From Oscheius sp. JU75 (lineage: Eukaryota > Nematoda > Chromadorea > Rhabditida > Rhabditidae), in contig JASJZC010000006.1 of the NCBI GenBank assembly GCA_037178855.1, forward strand, positions 2,666,001 through 2,730,000: a stretch of DNA of 64,000 nt. Reading direction: 5' to 3'. Positions 1 to 12,253 of this stretch are shown here, piece after piece. The notes below the pieces were generated by a model. It worked only from the letters and a program-made list of their open reading frames with translations. It had not been told where the DNA came from and did no database searches. The first letter of the stretch is position 1; every line of letters starts with the position of its first letter. A program made the translations under genes and the position numbers.

Positions 1-394
1 GGAAGAAAAAACTCACAGGCTAACATAAGCAGAAGATTCTGGTACTGAATACATATATTTTTTATCTATGAGCACAGGAACAATGTGGAGAAAGTCTCTA
101 TCGACTATACATAGAGCTGACAAAACAATAGAGACTTTTTGAGGAAATGGGCAATAGGACGCACTTTGAAACTGTGTTGCAACTTCGAAGCATAAAATTT
201 CATGGATCCAGTCAGTCTCTCTGTCTCTTTGTCTTTTTCTGATCACAGCATTCAAGCGTACCAAAGCGAAATTTGACTCCGTTTACCGTAACATAGGAGT
301 CCTAAAGCGAAAATGGCAATCGATACTCCTACTTAGAACGAAAGCGCTTCCATAACTTTTGAAAGTTTTCACGCTTTCCCGTCAGCTTTGCACA
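1..394. other. No gene recognised; upstream flank of the homeobox gene
   Basis: I see no conserved coding frame or repeat here. The stretch probably holds the promoter and 5' UTR of the homeobox gene. A TTTCCCGTCAG just before position 390 could be a 3' splice site, so an upstream exon outside the window is possible. Confidence 0.4.
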
Positions 395-1843
395 ATGTTC
401 CAGTTCCAAATGGTCGTCGGACAACAGCAGCAGCAGCAGAAGTCCCCAAGAAGACGTATTATCTTCACTCAGGCCCAGCTGGCCTACTTTGAACAGGTTT
501 GTCCTCATTCCCTTTCTCTGAAATGCGTCCCAACTTCAGGAATACATCAAAAACCCGTATGCGAACCAGGATCGCCAGCAGTTTCTCGCCCATCAGCTTG
601 GAATCACAAAGGAACGCGTCAAAATCTGGTATGTTCCTACTTTCTGGCTTCAAAATAAGAACAAATTCAGGTTTCAAAACAGACGAGCCAAGGACAAGAG
701 GTCGCAGACTGATCATCCGGTCGTCATGAAGAGAAGAGCCGGTCAGACGAAAAGGGAGATGGACCATTCGGAGGCTGAAGAGTCGAGAAGATTCGCCGGC
801 AGTCAGCTGGAGAAGCTGTTCGATTTTGGACGACAGGATGTAAGATTTCAACCTTTTGGACACCCAGTTCTATTGGTTGTTGCCCTCCTGCTCTGGTGAA
901 CCCAAAGTATCTTTCCCATCAGGATCATAGCCGTGAAGCATTGTTGTTGGAAACTGGGCACCGTAATTTTGCGACATACTTTAGCATCGACTTGGAAAAT
1001 CGCGTCCTAGCCATATTTTTACGTGAAAACTTTAGGCCTATCCAATTTTTTTGAAATCAAAGGCTCCGGGAGGTGTTTCTAGGAGGATAAGAGGAATTTT
1101 GCGACAAATATTGTTGCTCATGAAACCGCTTTCCCGGAAAAGTTTGTATTACGACTGAAAAGATACCAAAGCCGTGAAACATAAAAACTGAAAAGAGCAT
1201 CTTTAAAATCTTGATAGTTTCCTTTGAAAATGTACCCTAGGTGAAACATATAAAGTTATCCGTGTAGCACATATTTTTCACATCTGGTATTTGAGGAGTT
1301 ACACAGTTCTCCGTCTAAATTTTACCATGTTTTCCGGGCACAAAATCAAGTTTTCGTGTTTCGATGTCCTGTGTAGATGTAGGATTTGATCGAATTTCGA
1401 ATAATTCCAGAACAATTCTTTCATCACGCCGAAGAAGGAGATTCCTGACAAGATCGACTCTGCCACCCCTGCTCCAACACCTCGTAAGAAGAAATCGCCT
1501 CGAACACAGTTCCCGCATATCGATCCGATGTATCCCTACAACAACTATCTGGTCAGCATGACTCCGGGACTCCAGATGATGCAGCAGCCCTTCTCCTATC
1601 AGGCTCCCTTCGGAATGCTTCCCAATCCAATGCCACAGTTCATGAGTCAGTTTCTTTCTCTGTTTTCCAACAAAACATGTTTCAGATTCTGCTTTCTCGT
1701 ACCAGATGCCAACTCCGCCGTTTTCCCCGTTTCCCGGAGTCGAGAACATCGTCCAGCCAGTCGTCTTTGGAGAAGAGAACAAGAAGGACAAGGGACCGGA
1801 AGAACCTGGAAAAGGCGAAAAGCTTGATCTGACTACCCTCTAA
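395..1843 (+). CDS. Homeodomain transcription factor, divergent
   Basis: Five exons join in phase: 395-496, 540-628, 671-839, 1411-1645 and 1686-1843, giving about 250 aa. A polyglutamine run lies just before a homeodomain at about residues 17-76. Helix 3 reads ERVKIWFQNRRAKDKR, so the DNA-contacting Trp, Phe, Asn and Arg are intact. Helix 1 contains QLAYFEQEYIKNPYANQ, unlike the common paired, LIM or Hox signatures I know, so no subfamily is assigned. The C-terminal half is rich in Pro, Met and Tyr, as in activation regions. The first ATG in frame after the upstream stop was used. Two TGAAACA motifs (1175, 1242) lie in the 571-bp third intron. A nuclear sequence-specific regulator is inferred from the family. 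An upstream exon cannot be excluded. Confidence 0.85.
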
Positions 1844-2806
1844 TAGTTTTTGTTTTTGTTTAGCATGTACATAAATGTGGATCCGTTTTTTATTGGTTTA
1901 CTTGAAATGGGCGTAGGCATCTAGGTGATCAACTCTCTCTTTTCTTCTTCGTGAAATGTTTTAAGTTTTGCTCATAGCCTCGTGACTGTAACACTATGCA
2001 ATACAAGATAATAGTGCAATGCAAAAAAAAAATCAAACACGTGTCCAGCGATACTGGAAAATTTGAATTTGGTAGCTGTGCCAGTCCGGTAAAACGAGAA
2101 AAATGTATTATTTTGAAATAACGGATATAAGTCTCGTGATACACAACAGCTCTTGTACTATTTTGATTTTTTGGCATCCGCGTGCTAACAATCAAATTCC
2201 GCCCTCTAGACAGAACTTATCTCAGTCTAGTGAAACATTGAAAATCCATGCCAATTTGTGCACTCGTTCCTTCGAGCTAACAAATGAAGCTACCTAAGAT
2301 GTATATCGTTTAGGTGAAACCAAAGTGATTGTCTTTCTTCTTGAGATGTTGCAGATTCTATTCATAGTCCGACGGCAAGTCGGGATTTAGCAAAAAAAAA
2401 AAAATTGACCAGAAATGGTATAAAGCATCAGCAGACCGCGAGTCGAATTTTTTTCCTATCCGCACTTTCTCGGCAATAGGGGGAAGTTCTTACCAGATTC
2501 TTCTCGACAGCTAGATAACTTCTCACCCGTACCATCTCGGTAGTTATACGAATGCTCATTTTGATTGAGAAACCACTTTTCCTTCGTTCAAGGGAATTAA
2601 TAATCGAAGTCATTTTGTTCCTACAATATACATCCAAGTGTTGAATAAACAGCTTTCTCCCGTTCGACATTACTTCCCTCCTCCATCTCCTAACAACCTC
2701 GCTTATCTGCTTTGTTTACTTCCCATCTCGCCCATAGGTTTTGCTTATTTCAAGCCGATAAGATAGCAACCGACACAGTCTCAATCGCCTCAATTGACCA
2801 GCCGCC
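1844..2806. other. Intergenic, no gene seen
   Basis: This gap lies between the homeobox and fucosidase genes. It holds one TGAAACA motif at 2231 and A-rich tracts near 2022 and 2392. No open frame with recognisable protein content was found on either strand. Confidence 0.5.
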
Positions 2807-5800
2807 ATGGGGCTACTGCCACTTCTATTCGCTGTTGGACTGGGCATGGCTGTCAAGTATGAGGTGGATTTTTAGTTTTTGTCACATTGAAAGTCCGATC
2901 AGTGTTTGACATGGATTCGGGACAGTATACGTAGAATGTGAAACACAAAAGTTGAAAGCTAGCTATACAGGGAGCTGTGGTTGATTCCTTCGGAAGACTG
3001 AAAAATGACTTTTTGGACTTAAACAGACCTATACAACTAAGAACTTTTATTTCAAGTCAAGACTAAACCTTGAAACATACATACTTTTCAGCCAACATGG
3101 CAGTCCATCGATTCACGTCCTCTCCCCGGCTGGTACGATGACGTGAAGTTCGGTATTTTCTGTCATTGGGGACTCTATTCAGTTCCCGCATACCGGTAAA
3201 TCACCAAAACTATACAACTTTAAAGATTACAGCAGTGAATGGTTCTGGTGGTACTGGCAGGGAGACAAGCCCGACACTGCAGTGGTCGACTACATGAAGA
3301 AAAATTACAAGCCGGGAACAACGTATGCTGATTTTGCTAAGGATGTGGGTTTTCGTTTTCTATACCAGGATAAAGTTTGACACGTAATCAAGAGTGAGCT
3401 CAATTGCATGCTGGTTTAACCTGAGGTCGAGTTGGCTTACGTTCTAAACTGGACAGGTGCCAAATTTATGCTAACGCCTTTGGTCCACACTGTCGATTAT
3501 CCAAACTCGATGGCCCAACTAACAGTCATTTCTTGAAACACTGATAGTTATTTTTCCCTCGATAAGGCGCTCATAACTCACAAACCTATCGGATTTTAGA
3601 TTAGTAGCACCCTAGAAACACAGGTAAAACAAGTTTTCAGTTCACAGCCGAGCTCTTCGATCCCAACGAGTTCGTCCAGGTTGTCAAGTCTTCCGGAGCA
3701 AAGTAAAACCCCGTTTCTTCGGATTACAATCTTGGTCCTTCTAGATACTTCGTGTTGACAAGCAAGCATCACGAAGGCTACACAATGTGGCCCAGTCGGC
3801 ACAGCTGGAACTGGAATTCTGTGGATACTGGGCCAAAGAAGGATCTCGTTGGTAGGTTTTTTTTCTCACTCCAAAATGGAAATAAGGCGCGTGTCAGGAA
3901 TGAATCGGTCTTTCTTAATCGATTGAAATATAAAAACAGCGATGAAACATAAAGGTTTACATTGAGACGAGTTATACTTTTGAATTCTGATGGTCAAAAT
4001 TAGGCAACAAACGTGTGACTGTGTAGGTCTATACTTATAGGAAAAACGTGTAACATAACACTTCTGTATCCTGTTTCTTGTAATCCGAACCGAACTAGCA
4101 ATATAGTAGACTTTATTATACGGAAGACATGAAACATTAATTGTTTTCCGCAAATTTGTTGGGGCGTACGAACCCCAAACTAAATGTGTGAGTAACAGTC
4201 AATGCAAAGAAAAATCCAAAAAGCTGAATTGAGCAATTTTGGAAGGCTGACATAAAAGAAGTTCTTGAAACATAACTTTTTGCATTGCTAGACATAGCGT
4301 GTTCCTTCCAACTTCCATTTTAAAGGATAGCAATGAAACACAGCCAGTCACCAACTTTTCAGGTGAACTGAAGACGGCCTTTTCCAAAAGCGACATCCAT
4401 TTCGGGCTCTACTTTTCCCAGTTCGAATGGTTCCATCCACTTTTCTTGAGGGACAGCAAGGAAAACAGCTCGGATTATGTCAATGTGAGTGGACAAACGG
4501 ATCACTGAAATAGCAGCCCGTCCCAGGTTTATACGAAACTTCAAACAATTGTGTTACTAGATAAAGATATAGGTTTCTGCTTGGAGGCAAGGTGCTCCAG
4601 AGGTTTCGATGTTGATAAAACTAAGTTTTTGTACAGAAAACATCCACAAAAATGGTCGCATCAAATTCATTTTCAGATGATCTCCTATCCCCAGATGATC
4701 GACATCGTTGAGACGTACAAGCCGGACGTGATATGGAGCGATGGGGACTGGGGAAAGTCGGACGACTACTGGAAAAGCAGAGACTTCTTGGCTTGGCTCT
4801 ACAATGACAGGTAGTCGGGAAAAGAAATCATTGGGTAGAAGACTGCTCTCGTGGTTTTCATTTTTTCCATTTTTTTGATGTCTAAGTACATGTTACTAGT
4901 GTAAAATTCCATGCAGAATCTGTTAAACACACTTCAAGTCGGAAAAATGGGTCAATTGCAGAAAATTCTATATTCAATCGGTAAGCAATTTTGCCTCAAG
5001 TCGAACCGTGGTGCCTCCTTTACTAGTACCAAAAGCTTTCTCGTGAGATTTTTCAAAAGGGTCGCAAATATAAGATAGGCTAACAGAAAGAAAGGTGAAA
5101 GCTTGTTTTCTTCTGAACCTTATATGGATTTGCTGAAACATTATTTTTTAACAAAGAAATCACGAGACGAAAGATATACCTCATATCTGAAAAGCGGTTA
5201 CAAACAGAACTAGAGGAAATATAGGACTTCATTGAAACCCAAAAAACGTACTTTGAGAATTTAAGTTCCAATAATTGTATATGTGGAGAATAGCACAAAA
5301 ACCATGATGGATTGAGCTACCTTTCTTCTCATACCAGCACCGTTTTTGACGGATCTTTTACAGCCTTTTTTATGTTTCAAGACTTGATGCCCTCGTTTGC
5401 AGAGGTTAGAAATTTCATTTGTGCCAAATCTTTCATTCCAAAAAACATGTTTTTACCATCTCTATATCACAAAGACTGTTACGATGGAGACAATCGACGA
5501 AACACCTTTCCTCGCAACATAAAATTCCAACTTTCAGCCCTGTGAAGGATTCCGTGGTCGTGAATGATCGCTGGGGCGGAGATACAATGGGAAAGCACGG
5601 TGGCTTTATGACCTACTCTGATCACTACGATCCTGGAAAACTGCTGGAGAGGAAGTGGGAGAACTGTATGACACTGGACACGCAGTCCTGGGGCAACAGG
5701 AGGAACATGAAGGTTGGTAAAATGGAATTTTGTAACACAACATTTTGTAACTGTTGAGAACATCTATACCGACCAGGGGCGTGCGAAAGTACCGTATACC

Positions 5801-8020
5801 CGAAAGCCAAAGTGCGGCAATTTGCGCACAAACTTGTAAACATTTTTTTTTTCAAAACCAGACGCCTATGCTCGCAAGCTGGTGCGCAATTTGCCGCACT
5901 TTCGACTTTCGAGTATACGGTACTTTCGCAAACCTGATATTGACCAATTTTACACCTCGGGGGGAAGCTCAGATAAAAGAAAGTGGCATTTTTGAGACAC
6001 TGGCCGAATACAGATTACCTCATGAAAAGCCCTGCAAGCTTTACGTGCCGGCTGAAACATATTTTGAACAGAAATGAACAACGAGAAATATAGACAGTGG
6101 AATAGTTACGATTACTTTTTGGGTCGAAGATTAATTTTATTGTCTAGCAAAACCTCAATTCATGTGTTTCCACAATCCAAACTTCCAGCTAGAAGACGTC
6201 CAATCCGTCCACGTCCTTGTAGAACAGCTGGCCAGAACAATTTCCTGTGGCGGGAACATGTTGCTCAATGTCGGACCGGACAACCATGGAAGGATTCCTC
6301 TAGTCTTCCAGTCAAGATTGAAGGAACTTGGAGAGTAGGATCTTTTTAAGGGGTCTAACTTTGAAACATTTCCAGTTTCTTGGGCACGGTTCAGGAAGCA
6401 GTCTACGGGACAAAGCCCTGGATTCATCAGAATGACACGAATAATGTTTGGTGGGTTTTAAGATGGAAATTGTAGCAAGCAGAGGTTCGAAACCATTGTG
6501 CCTTAAACACCTATCACTTGTTTCACTACTTTTGTTTCGTTTTTTTTGTTTGTTTCACAATTGAACGATCTTGCTTGAAAACCTTGCGGCGTGTAGACCG
6601 TAATTGTGAAGAAATTTCCAGCAAACGTCCCGTTGTTCACAAAAAAAATGTTTCACAACCACTACATTAGAAAGACAAGCAGTTCAGAGTTTTTCTTATT
6701 TATCTGATCCAGTAGCAAACTGATAGAGATGATAGAGGTTTTTTCAGGTACACCTCTCGTTATCGCAAAAAGTCGCAAGAGAACAAGCTCTACCTGAACC
6801 AGCACAATGAAGAGACCATCATCTACGCCTGGATACTGAATGTGGACGGCAAAGACATTACTCTCAACAATGTCAAAATAACTAATCAGGTTTTGTACAA
6901 ATCTTGAAACAAAAAAAGGATAAATTTCAGACGAAGGTGACAGTTATGGGGACTAATGAGAGTTTCACGGCCAAGAGCGAAGCCCCTTCACTAATCTTCC
7001 CAGCCTCGAAGATTCCATGGAGGATCCTGCCAAGGAATGATATTCTTGTGCTAAAGATAGAGTATGCACAGTCGCAGAAGGTAGAATAGCATTGTTTTTG
7101 CTGTATCAGGGGACAAATTTGTAGTTCAGTTGAAACAATAGGAGAACAAGAAAGTTATGTTTCGGGCATATGGGATAGTTGCGTACAGTAGTTCGCGTAG
7201 CCTTTAAAAAAAATGCGTTTCTACATCTGACCAGTGGAAACTTTAGTCTTCCTTCCAGGTGAAAAACCACTTATTGAGGTTATAAAAGCAGAAGCAGGAG
7301 CATATGAGCTGCTAACAAACTTTCTAGGGTTCTATATCCAGTTTATGGCTATCAAGTTATACGATACCTAACTAACCGTTACTGTGCCGGTCAGTTACTT
7401 CATCTGCTTGAAATGGCATGGTCAGTTCATGAAACATTTACATATTTCATCAGAAACTTTTGTCTCACAACTTTCTCTTCTGTATAGCTTTCTCTTATAC
7501 AGAATGCTCTGAGTCTAACAATTTTCGGCCGCCACAGTCATCAACCTATTTTCCCTGAAATCAGAACAATTCAAAACGTTTATTGAGCTCACTACAGTTT
7601 GTCTTGCAACTTTTCGGGACGTCGTAAACTTTGAAGATCTTGTTTTGAAAACTTGAAAAGTGTAAAGTGCTGTCAGACTGTTTCAACTGTTTCGTTTCTT
7701 CCTTACTCTGCGTTTTAAGTTGTACCAAAAAAAGAAAAGAAAACATGCGGCTTGTGAATTGCATTGTTTACACGCTCATCTCTTTATCCCAAAGCATTGA
7801 AACTCAAATAGTCCGTCTTTCCCAAGTTCAAATTTTCTTACCAGTAAACAATTAATGACAACGCCCTAAAATGTTTTCCATCATTTCGAAAAAAAACTCT
7901 GAATTTCAGGCCCCACTCGATGTTCAGAAGACTCTACGCAAGCATGCTGCGCATCACCGTTACACGCTGACCTCCTTCGTCGAAGATTTGCCTAGAACGA
8001 TCATCGACGCCTTAGATTAG
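2807..8020 (+). CDS. Alpha-L-fucosidase (glycoside hydrolase family 29)
   Basis: Thirteen exons join in phase: 2807-2863, 3092-3195, 3233-3344, 3641-3702, 3745-3851, 4363-4484, 4677-4810, 5538-5712, 6189-6334, 6376-6450, 6748-6889, 6931-7080 and 7910-8020. The protein starts with a signal peptide ([16 protein letters not shown]). Family landmarks follow in order: [37 protein letters not shown], then VIWSDGDW, whose first Asp matches the catalytic nucleophile of human FUCA1, and later [17 protein letters not shown]. The enzyme removes alpha-L-fucose from glycans, in lysosomes or after secretion. All landmarks are intact, so the gene looks functional. Ten of the twelve introns hold a TGTTTCA or TGAAACA motif, 17 in all; introns 2, 4 and 6 do not (introns 2 and 4 are very short), apart from intron 8, which also carries a hairpin element. 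Confidence 0.95.
5782..5930. repeat. Hairpin MITE inside fucosidase intron 8
   Basis: Two arms of about 50 bp form an imperfect inverted repeat. The left arm starts TGCGAAAGTACCGTATAC, and the right arm ends with its reverse complement, GTATACGGTACTTTCGCA. The loop is about 45 bp and includes a run of T. No transposase is present. A non-autonomous terminal-inverted-repeat element is the simplest reading. I could not fix a target-site duplication. Confidence 0.65.
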
Positions 8021-8303
8021 ACGAACTGTAAATAATGAGCTTTTTTCCTTTTTCATCATGCTCTGGGGTAGACGAATGTTTCTTGGATGGGGTAAAAGAG
8101 TGAAACTTCTTGGACAACTACTCCATTACCTGCTTTGACCACTATACTAGAATATCGAATAGTAGCAATAGAAATTCAAATAGGGAACCAAACAGTTTTA
8201 AGCAAATTATAAGTATACACATGAAGGATTGATAGTATTTAGTATCACGTAAAGCCGGTGTTATCGCCATTCATAAAAGAGTAGCAAACTTTTTGTACAA
8301 AAG

Positions 8304-10023
8304 TCAATTCTTCATTCTATCGACAATTCGCACAAACGGAGCTCCCAAATACCAGGCCCCGAAAAGGTCATAGTTCATCTCGTAAAGGTAAGTGAAACAC
8401 ATAACGTTTCCTCCCAAAACAGCCCTCCAAACATAGTGTTCCGGTCCAAAATGGACGGTCTTTCCATTGATTTTGAAGGAAACTGGTGGTAGAGCAAAGA
8501 TTTGATCACATGGGACGGAATACTGAAAATTGTCATTGAAGTAAATTGCAAACTTGCCAATCCGGCAAAAGCTTTAGCTCCCACGTGAAACATAACATTT
8601 CGTACTTGGTTAGCTGGACCCATAATGAAAGGGAAGTTGGGGTCCAGGACGGCATTGCAACTGAACTTACAAGCAACGGAGATGTTCTGAATGGTGATCT
8701 GAAAAAAAGTTCCTATCTCTCTGTCTCTCTAGGCCACTGGCTTGTCGTCTTCCAATTTTTTGCTTTATATTATGGAAAACTTTGTTGTTTCAACTCAAGT
8801 GTTCTGAGGGTGCTATCAAATCGCTAGAAGTCTTCAGCGCTTGAACCTAAATTCAATCTTGTACTCATTCCAAACAACAAAAATAGATTTTTGGTACGAT
8901 GTAGTGTTGTTCTGGGAAGTTGTACACTGTGGTAGGGCCGACAACTTAGCATAACTTTTAGCCTTTGAAAGACTACTTTTGCCTAGGAAAAAATTCAGAA
9001 TCATTCGTGAGCGCTACTACTAGAAAAGTATATAGATTTCTTGAAACAGAAGAGAGAATAAGCGGCGACGGGTTTGATTCCTCTAGTATTGGCGATTTGG
9101 TATCAAGTGGGGACAGGGACAAAAGTTTCTAGAAGCACACAGTGACCGTTCTTGCTGCTACCTAATGTCTTCTTTTCAAACATAAAAAGTGAATGAGTGA
9201 TCACTCGTTAGGGAACAATTTGGTACAAGTGGTAGAGATGAAACAATAAAATTTTCTTCTAATGTTATCTAAACTGTGAAAGCGCGATTATGTCTGTGGT
9301 TAACTCTGTTTGTTTGTCCGAGGCCACGAAACTGAAACGAACCAATTATGCTGTCCAGAAGTTTTGTTCGGAAACAGTTATTGCCTAAATTAAGCTAGAC
9401 AACTTTAGGTGCGCTCTAGAACTTGGCCTTTTTCCCAATGAAGCCACTGGGAGGCAATTACGGAAATGTAATTGTTTCCCTAACTTTCCATAGCTGTCTC
9501 TTTGCAGAAGCATCAGTGTCTTGCCTTTATATGTCAGTGAGTAATTGACTAGAATAGTATTGTAGCCTATCACATTCAGTGATCGAATGCACACAACATT
9601 ACAAAGCTCAAAAGTGCAGTGGAGAAATATTCGGTTTCACGCAAGGCAGAAGCATTTTTCAGACAGAAGCGTTTCAGAATCGTACTATTTACAAAGAAGG
9701 CGTGAAACGTTTTTCACCAAAACAGTTCACAAACAGCATAAGAACAATGTAAATATTTCAGCTGCTTGTTATAGGTTTCCTTGTAGAAAGGTAAAACTCT
9801 TCTTTGTGACGGGTCACGAAAAACATACATTTTGCCATGAAAAAAAAGTGAGTACCTTACTTTACATTTTTTTCCTTCACAAACTCACATCATCAATTCG
9901 AACTATCCGGTAATCTGGATTCTCAAGGTTGTATTGAAGAATCTTGGTCAAGGCTTCTTTTTGGATCGCTGCAGAACTGTAGAAGGATGTGAGAAGGAAG
10001 ACAAGAAGGATTGAGCCGATCAT
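8304..10023 (-). CDS. Secreted protein from the C-terminal lobe of a pepsin-like aspartic protease
   Basis: Three exons join in phase on the minus strand: 10023-9889, 8698-8606 and 8522-8304, about 148 aa. The first encodes a signal peptide (MIGSILLVFLLTSFYSSAA). The second has Cys-Lys-Phe-Ser-Cys followed by NAVLDPNFPFIMGP, aligning with the pepsin motif where C-terminal-lobe proteases read AIVDTGTSLLxGP. The Asp remains but the following Thr-Gly is Pro-Asn. The third ends WYLGAPFVRIVD, like the family's WxLGDxFLRxxxxxFD. The N-terminal lobe with the other catalytic Asp is absent, and about 150 aa is less than half the normal length. Catalysis is therefore unlikely. It may be a decoy-like secreted lobe or a degraded gene with a fortuitous first exon. 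Introns carry motifs at 8586, 8786, 9042 and 9239. Confidence 0.6.
9306..9450 (+). repeat. Dispersed repeat family, copy 1
   Basis: The stretch begins TTTGTTTGTCCGAGGCCACG and contains GTCCAGAAGTTTTGTTCGG and CAGTTATTGCCTAAATTAAG. It aligns over about 145 bp with the reverse complement of 29570-29735, and more weakly with 59381-59480 and the reverse complement of 35100-35190. No open frame or terminal repeat was found. It lies in intron 1 of the pepsin-lobe gene. Confidence 0.6.
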
Positions 10024-10332
10024 GGTTACTGACTGTCTAGGATAGCCAAGCGTTGAAAAGCTCATCTGCAATCGATTGGTAGCATTGGTAATCGACCGGG
10101 TAGCTAACCCGGAGAAACGGACCATAACAGTGTTCTTATGTAGCAGGATGGATAAGCTTCGGTGTCTATCAGAATGGTTTAGACTAAAGCGTTTCAATCC
10201 CTGTATAAGTGCTCTTATATTCCAAGGTACTTCGTTACAGTTTATTTCTTCTCTTGCTATAACGTCCCTTTCAAAAGAACGAGAAAAACAAGCAAACGCT
10301 GTTAAGCCACTCTACCTCTCCGTCTCTCTAGA

Positions 10333-10432
10333 TAGCCAATAGCTCGACCATATTCCAGCACAGCCTGGGCCAGGAAGACGTACTGGGTGTCCACTTGCAG
10401 CACGTGCATGCGCTGTTCTGGAAAAGGGGAAT
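10333..10432 (-). pseudogene. Orphan last exon of a protein tyrosine phosphatase
   Basis: Read on the minus strand after a good acceptor (CCCTTTTCCAG), the frame gives QRMHVLQVDTQYVFLAQAVL followed by EYGRAIGYLE. This resembles the final helix of classical PTP domains (the M-V-Q-x-x-x-Q-Y-x-F-x-x-x-A-V-L-E-Y pattern). No other PTP exon (for example HCSAGxGR) was found nearby; the mariner element lies immediately upstream on this strand. It is best read as a remnant of a deleted or interrupted phosphatase gene. The match is short, so confidence is moderate. Confidence 0.5.
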
Positions 10433-10436
10433 CAGT

Positions 10437-10770
10437 TAAACTGTCTCTGTCTCTCTTTATCTGTCTCCAACTTCTGAGCCGCTGTTTCCAGCCTCTAAGC
10501 CGCTTACTTTTTTTTTCTTATCTCTCGGCCTAAACTCCTATACAAGTAATGCTATCACCCCTAGAGGGGCCCAATGACAGCTATAATACCCTTTGAACCC
10601 TTTTCTGTTTATATTCCCTTCTGTCAACCCGGTTGTCAATCCCACTTCATCCTTTCTGTATTTGTTCCTTCAGTCAAGCTACCGTGTTAGGAGCAACGTC
10701 CTCCCAACGAAGCTATCCCCAAACTGACTCGACTTGCAAACAATGTGAATGCGCACAAAGTAGTGCATAC
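10437..10770. other. CTGTCT-rich low-complexity DNA, no gene
   Basis: Short CTGTCTCT repeats occur near 10440-10467, followed by unremarkable sequence up to the mariner insertion. No coding frame was recognised. Confidence 0.4.
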
Positions 10771-10772
10771 TA

Positions 10773-12032
10773 TTGGGTTGGCAACTAAGTCTTTTCGTTT
10801 TTTCAAATACAAAAATTTATTGACTTGCAAACAATTTTATCATTCGTTGTAATTACCATTATGATGTACCACATCTGCCCATTTCATGGGTAGCTTACGG
10901 ATACCACGCTCGTAGAACACCTTAGGTTTCGACGCGAAGAAGTTTGTCAACCAAGTTTTGAGTGCGTCGTCGGAATCGAACTATTGTCCTCCAATCTCGT
11001 TGTTGAGAGTCCGGAATAGATAATAGTCGGAAGGGGCATGGTTCGGGCTAAAAAGAGGATGGGGTAAAATTTCCCAACCCAGGTCGTGAATCTTGGAGCG
11101 AGTGAGTATTGCAACATGGGGGCGCGCGTTGTTCATTTGCAGGATGACTTTCGACTTCAGCGGCCGTTTCTGACGAAGTGCAACGTAACCTTTTCAAGTT
11201 GCTGGCTGTATATGGCGGCTGTAAGAGTAGTTCCAGCATCCAGCAGTTCTCAGTGCACCACTCCTTCGATATCCCAGAAAACACAAAGCATAATCTTCTT
11301 TTGATGGGTGTCGGGTTTCACATCAGGACTTGGTGTCTGCCCTGGACCCACCCATTGACGCTTCCTTCGGAAGTTTACGTACGTTACCCACTTCTCATCC
11401 CCCGTCACCAGGCGTGGTAAAAAGGATTTCCTCTCATACCTGGACAGGGGAGAATGGGCGACGGACATGCGCTGCCACTTCTGGGTGTCACTGAGGTCAT
11501 GCAACAACCAAGTGCCCAGTTTCTTCATAAATCTCAATTGCTTCAAATGATGTTCCACTGCGGCATGACTGACAGACAGTGCCTCTGCTAGTTCACGGGT
11601 AGTCTGCCGATTGTTCTCATTCACGAGCTGCTGCAGCAACGATTCATCAAAACTTTTTGGCCGACTTGACCTTGGCTCATCTTCGACGCTTTTGTCCCCA
11701 GACCGATAGCGACGGAACCACAACTGGCATACCCTCGTAGACGTCGTCCCTTGGCCATAAACATCGTTGATATTAGCCGCCGTTTGGACTCCATTCGTAC
11801 CTTTGAGGAACCCCGTATAACATGACATGTCGCAGATGGTAGGGTGGCAAGTCATCAATAGTCCGGATCAAAACGAACAGAGAATAGACAATAAGAAGAA
11901 ATGGTTGTTTGCATGGTGGTGGTAGAGGACTGAGTGAGCTACACGAGGTGCTATATCAATAGCTCGGACGTTGTCGTACACAAGACAAAGGACATGCTTA
12001 CAAAAAACGATAAGACTTTGTTGCCAACCCAA
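10773..12032 (-). mobile_element. mariner transposon, near full length, inactive
   Basis: The ends are TTGGGTTGGCAACTAAGT and, at the right, its near reverse complement, flanked by TA at 10771-10772 and 12033-12034. The terminal repeat resembles mariner elements of the mellifera subfamily. A minus-strand frame at 11250-11858 encodes an HTH region (STRVCQLWFRRYRSGDKSVE) and the first catalytic Asp in VTGDEKWV. Further on, in another frame, the second motif is QMNNARPHVA and the third SPNHAPSDYYLF. Intact relatives have DNARPH and SPDLAPSD, so two of three catalytic Asp are Asn. With the frameshift this copy cannot encode an active transposase. Confidence 0.9.
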
Positions 12033-12253
12033 TAATTGGCAATATTGGCTTCAGACACACGAACAGATAAACAGAGACGCGAGGACATTTTAAACTAGAT
12101 TAGATAGGACTTCAAAGTTAGTCTCTCCTCTAACCGTCTGGATTTTGCTTCATTATAGGCTTCGCGGAAACATCGACCCTCACAATACAAATTTTATCAG
12201 TTCCACGTAATCCAGAAGATAAAGGCGGAAGGACTTCTTTCAGTTGCTTCGAC

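Noticed and set aside
1678-1684. TGTTTCA at the last homeobox intron end
   Set aside because: It is the splice acceptor ACATGTTTCAG, whose TTTCAG is required by splicing; not counted.
2392-2405. Long A runs such as 2392-2405 and 20600-20610 as signs of retroposed genes
   Set aside because: No intronless coding sequence precedes them and no target duplication was found.
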